Origin: CAYFUT01 sp964346395
GTDB lineage: Bacteria; Bacillota; Halanaerobiia; Halobacteroidales; Halobacteroidaceae
NCBI GenBank assembly: GCA_964346395.1
Contig: CAYFUT010000101.1
Location: 1 to 6,246, forward strand
Length of the DNA: 6,246 bases
Reading direction: 5' to 3'
The translations under genes were made by a program, and so were the position numbers. The notes beneath the pieces are model-generated. The model did not search any database, was not told the origin of the DNA, and saw only the letters and a list, made by a program, of their open reading frames with translations. Shown here one piece after another: positions 5,089 to 6,246 of the stretch; position 1 is the stretch's first letter, and each line of letters starts with the position of its first letter.

Positions 5089-6171
5089 ATGGGGTTTGAA
5101 TCTTATGTTAAGGAAGATGGGAAGAAGTTAAGACGAGGATATACTACCGGTAGTGCAGCAGCTGCGGCTGCTAAAGCAGCAGTTAAGATGTTAGTTAAGC
5201 AACAGCAAGTAGATCAGATTAAGATTGCTACTCCTGCTGGAGTAGACTTGGAGTTAGAAATAATAAATACTAAGTTAACTACTGATTATGCTCAGGCAGC
5301 TGTGATTAAAGATGGCGGTGATGATCCGGATGTAACAGACGGATTAGAGATTGTAGCTAAAGTAGAAAACAAACAGTCAGGAATTGAATTAATTGGGGGC
5401 CAGGGAGTAGGTCAAGTAACTAAGCCTGGTTTAGCAGTAAAAGTTGGGCAGGCTGCAATCAATCCCACACCGAGAAGGATGATTAAAACAGAGGTTAAGG
5501 AAGTATTACCGAAAGATAGGGGAGTAAAAATAACTATTGCGGTACCAGCCGGAGAGAAAACAGCCCAAAAAACCTTAAACCCTAAATTAGGTATTAAGGG
5601 CGGGATTTCAATCTTAGGGACAACGGGAATTGTAGAGCCTATGTCGGAGCAGGCCTATAAAGATTCGTTACTGTTAAGTATTGATCAAGCAGTAGCTCAA
5701 GGGTTAGATAAGTTAGTGTTAGTTTTTGGGAACTATGGGAAACAGCAGGCTAAAGAGTTAGGTTATAAGAAACAGGAAATTGTGAGAATGAGTAATTTTG
5801 TTGGGGACATACTAAATCACTGTGTAAAACAAGAGGTAGCAGAAGTAGTTTTAATCGGTCATCTAGGCAAGCTAGTTAAGGTAGCAGCCGGTATTTTCAA
5901 CACGCACAGTCAAGTAGCAGATGCTAGATTAGAGACAATAGCTGCTTATACAGCTTCCTTAGGAGGAACCCAGGATTTGATTAAACAGATTTTAGCAGCC
6001 AATACAGCGGAAGAAACAGTAAGTATCATTAAGCAGGCTGGGCGGGAGGAAGTATTTAATTTATTGGCTGAGAAGGCAGTTGTGAGAGCTAGGGAATATG
6101 TTGACAGTCAATTAGAAGTGAAAAGTATATTATTTGCCCTAGAAACTGGGGTTATAGGAGAGTATAGCTAA
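5089..6171 (+). CDS. cbiD: Cobalt-precorrin-5B (C1)-methyltransferase CbiD
   Basis: This 360-residue cytoplasmic enzyme is predicted to methylate C-1 of cobalt-precorrin-5B from S-adenosylmethionine, a step specific to the anaerobic B12 route. Family blocks are complete: RRGYTTGSAAAAAAKAA (15-31), GGDDPDVTDG (76-85), GVGQVTKPGL (106-115), NPTPR (125-129), LGTTGIVEPMS (176-186), GNYG (214-217), MSNFVGD (234-240), GHLGKLVKVAAG (257-268) with NTHS (271-274) after it. The length is normal. The start is ATG 5089 with GAAGGAG eight bases upstream. Codon use is like cbiX and cbiC: TTA dominates leucine, GTA is common, and I saw no leucine CTT. It follows the scar of cbiQ-cbiO and was presumably once under the riboswitch at 4222. 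With that promoter region damaged, it may now be read from the transporter transcript or from an unseen promoter. Confidence 0.96.
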   Translation: MGFESYVKEDGKKLRRGYTTGSAAAAAAKAAVKMLVKQQQVDQIKIATPAGVDLELEIINTKLTTDYAQAAVIKDGGDDPDVTDGLEIVAKVENKQSGIELIGGQGVGQVTKPGLAVKVGQAAINPTPRRMIKTEVKEVLPKDRGVKITIAVPAGEKTAQKTLNPKLGIKGGISILGTTGIVEPMSEQAYKDSLLLSIDQAVAQGLDKLVLVFGNYGKQQAKELGYKKQEIVRMSNFVGDILNHCVKQEVAEVVLIGHLGKLVKVAAGIFNTHSQVADARLETIAAYTASLGGTQDLIKQILAANTAEETVSIIKQAGREEVFNLLAEKAVVRAREYVDSQLEVKSILFALETGVIGEYS

Positions 6172-6175
6172 ACGC

Positions 6176-6209
6176 TGTGGTTGAATTAAAAGCTACTTAG
6201 AAAACCACA
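6176..6209 (+). terminator. Weak inverted repeat after cbiD, possible terminator
   Basis: TGTGGTT (6176-6182) can pair perfectly with AACCACA (6203-6209) across a 20-base loop, starting five bases after the cbiD stop. The downstream sequence is AT-rich but has no clean run of T, so this would be a poor intrinsic terminator. The rest of the window to 6246 is AT-rich, with a perfect ATAAAATTTTAT palindrome at 6219-6230 and no readable gene. It may be the operon end or the leader of a following gene. Confidence 0.3.
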
Positions 6210-6246
6210 TAATTTCATATAAAATTTTATAAATTTAAAAATTAAA

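Overview
The window looks like part of the anaerobic (early-cobalt) cobalamin biosynthesis locus of a low-GC, AT-rich anaerobic Firmicute-type bacterium. The style of the cbi genes (TTA-rich leucine, strong AGGAGG-type ribosome sites, short single-domain CbiX) would suit a member of the Halanaerobiales or a similar anaerobic clostridial relative. That placement is from memory of such genomes and is only moderately secure. Every gene lies on the + strand.

Layout. Bases 5-154 hold the C-terminal tail of a TrmO/TsaA-like tRNA methyltransferase with no start codon and an in-frame stop directly upstream, so it is probably a remnant. Next come two tightly coupled cobalamin genes: cbiX (167-538, cobalt chelatase, short form) and cbiC (538-1155, precorrin-8X methylmutase). 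A complete three-gene ABC importer of the FecBCD/BtuFCD type follows: lipoprotein binding protein (1246-2349), permease (2410-3405) and ATPase (3412-4182). Its codon usage visibly differs from that of the cbi genes, which suggests it was inserted into the locus. Bases 4183-5088 contain no intact gene. They hold a 3'-truncated cobalamin riboswitch core (about 4222-4300) that runs directly into a broken cobalt-transport gene pair. cbiQ lacks its 5' end and carries an in-frame stop. It is then fused to a cbiO that has lost its middle, and the frame changes. The window ends with an intact cbiD (5089-6171, cobalt-precorrin-5B C1-methyltransferase) and a weak inverted repeat.

How it fits together. 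CbiX loads cobalt into sirohydrochlorin, CbiD methylates C-1 of cobalt-precorrin-5B, and CbiC performs the later methyl migration to cobyrinate. The cobalt needed was apparently once supplied by a riboswitch-controlled ECF transporter (CbiMNQO). Here that system is a scar: cbiM and cbiN are gone, and cbiQ and cbiO are disabled by several independent lesions. An intact FecBCD-type importer of foreign codon style sits immediately upstream of the scar. The most interesting reading is transporter turnover, in which a periplasmic-binding-protein importer for a corrinoid, cobalt or iron chelate settled at the place where the native cobalt ECF transporter decayed. The substrate cannot be read from the sequence, and an intact second copy of cbiMNQO elsewhere in the genome cannot be excluded.
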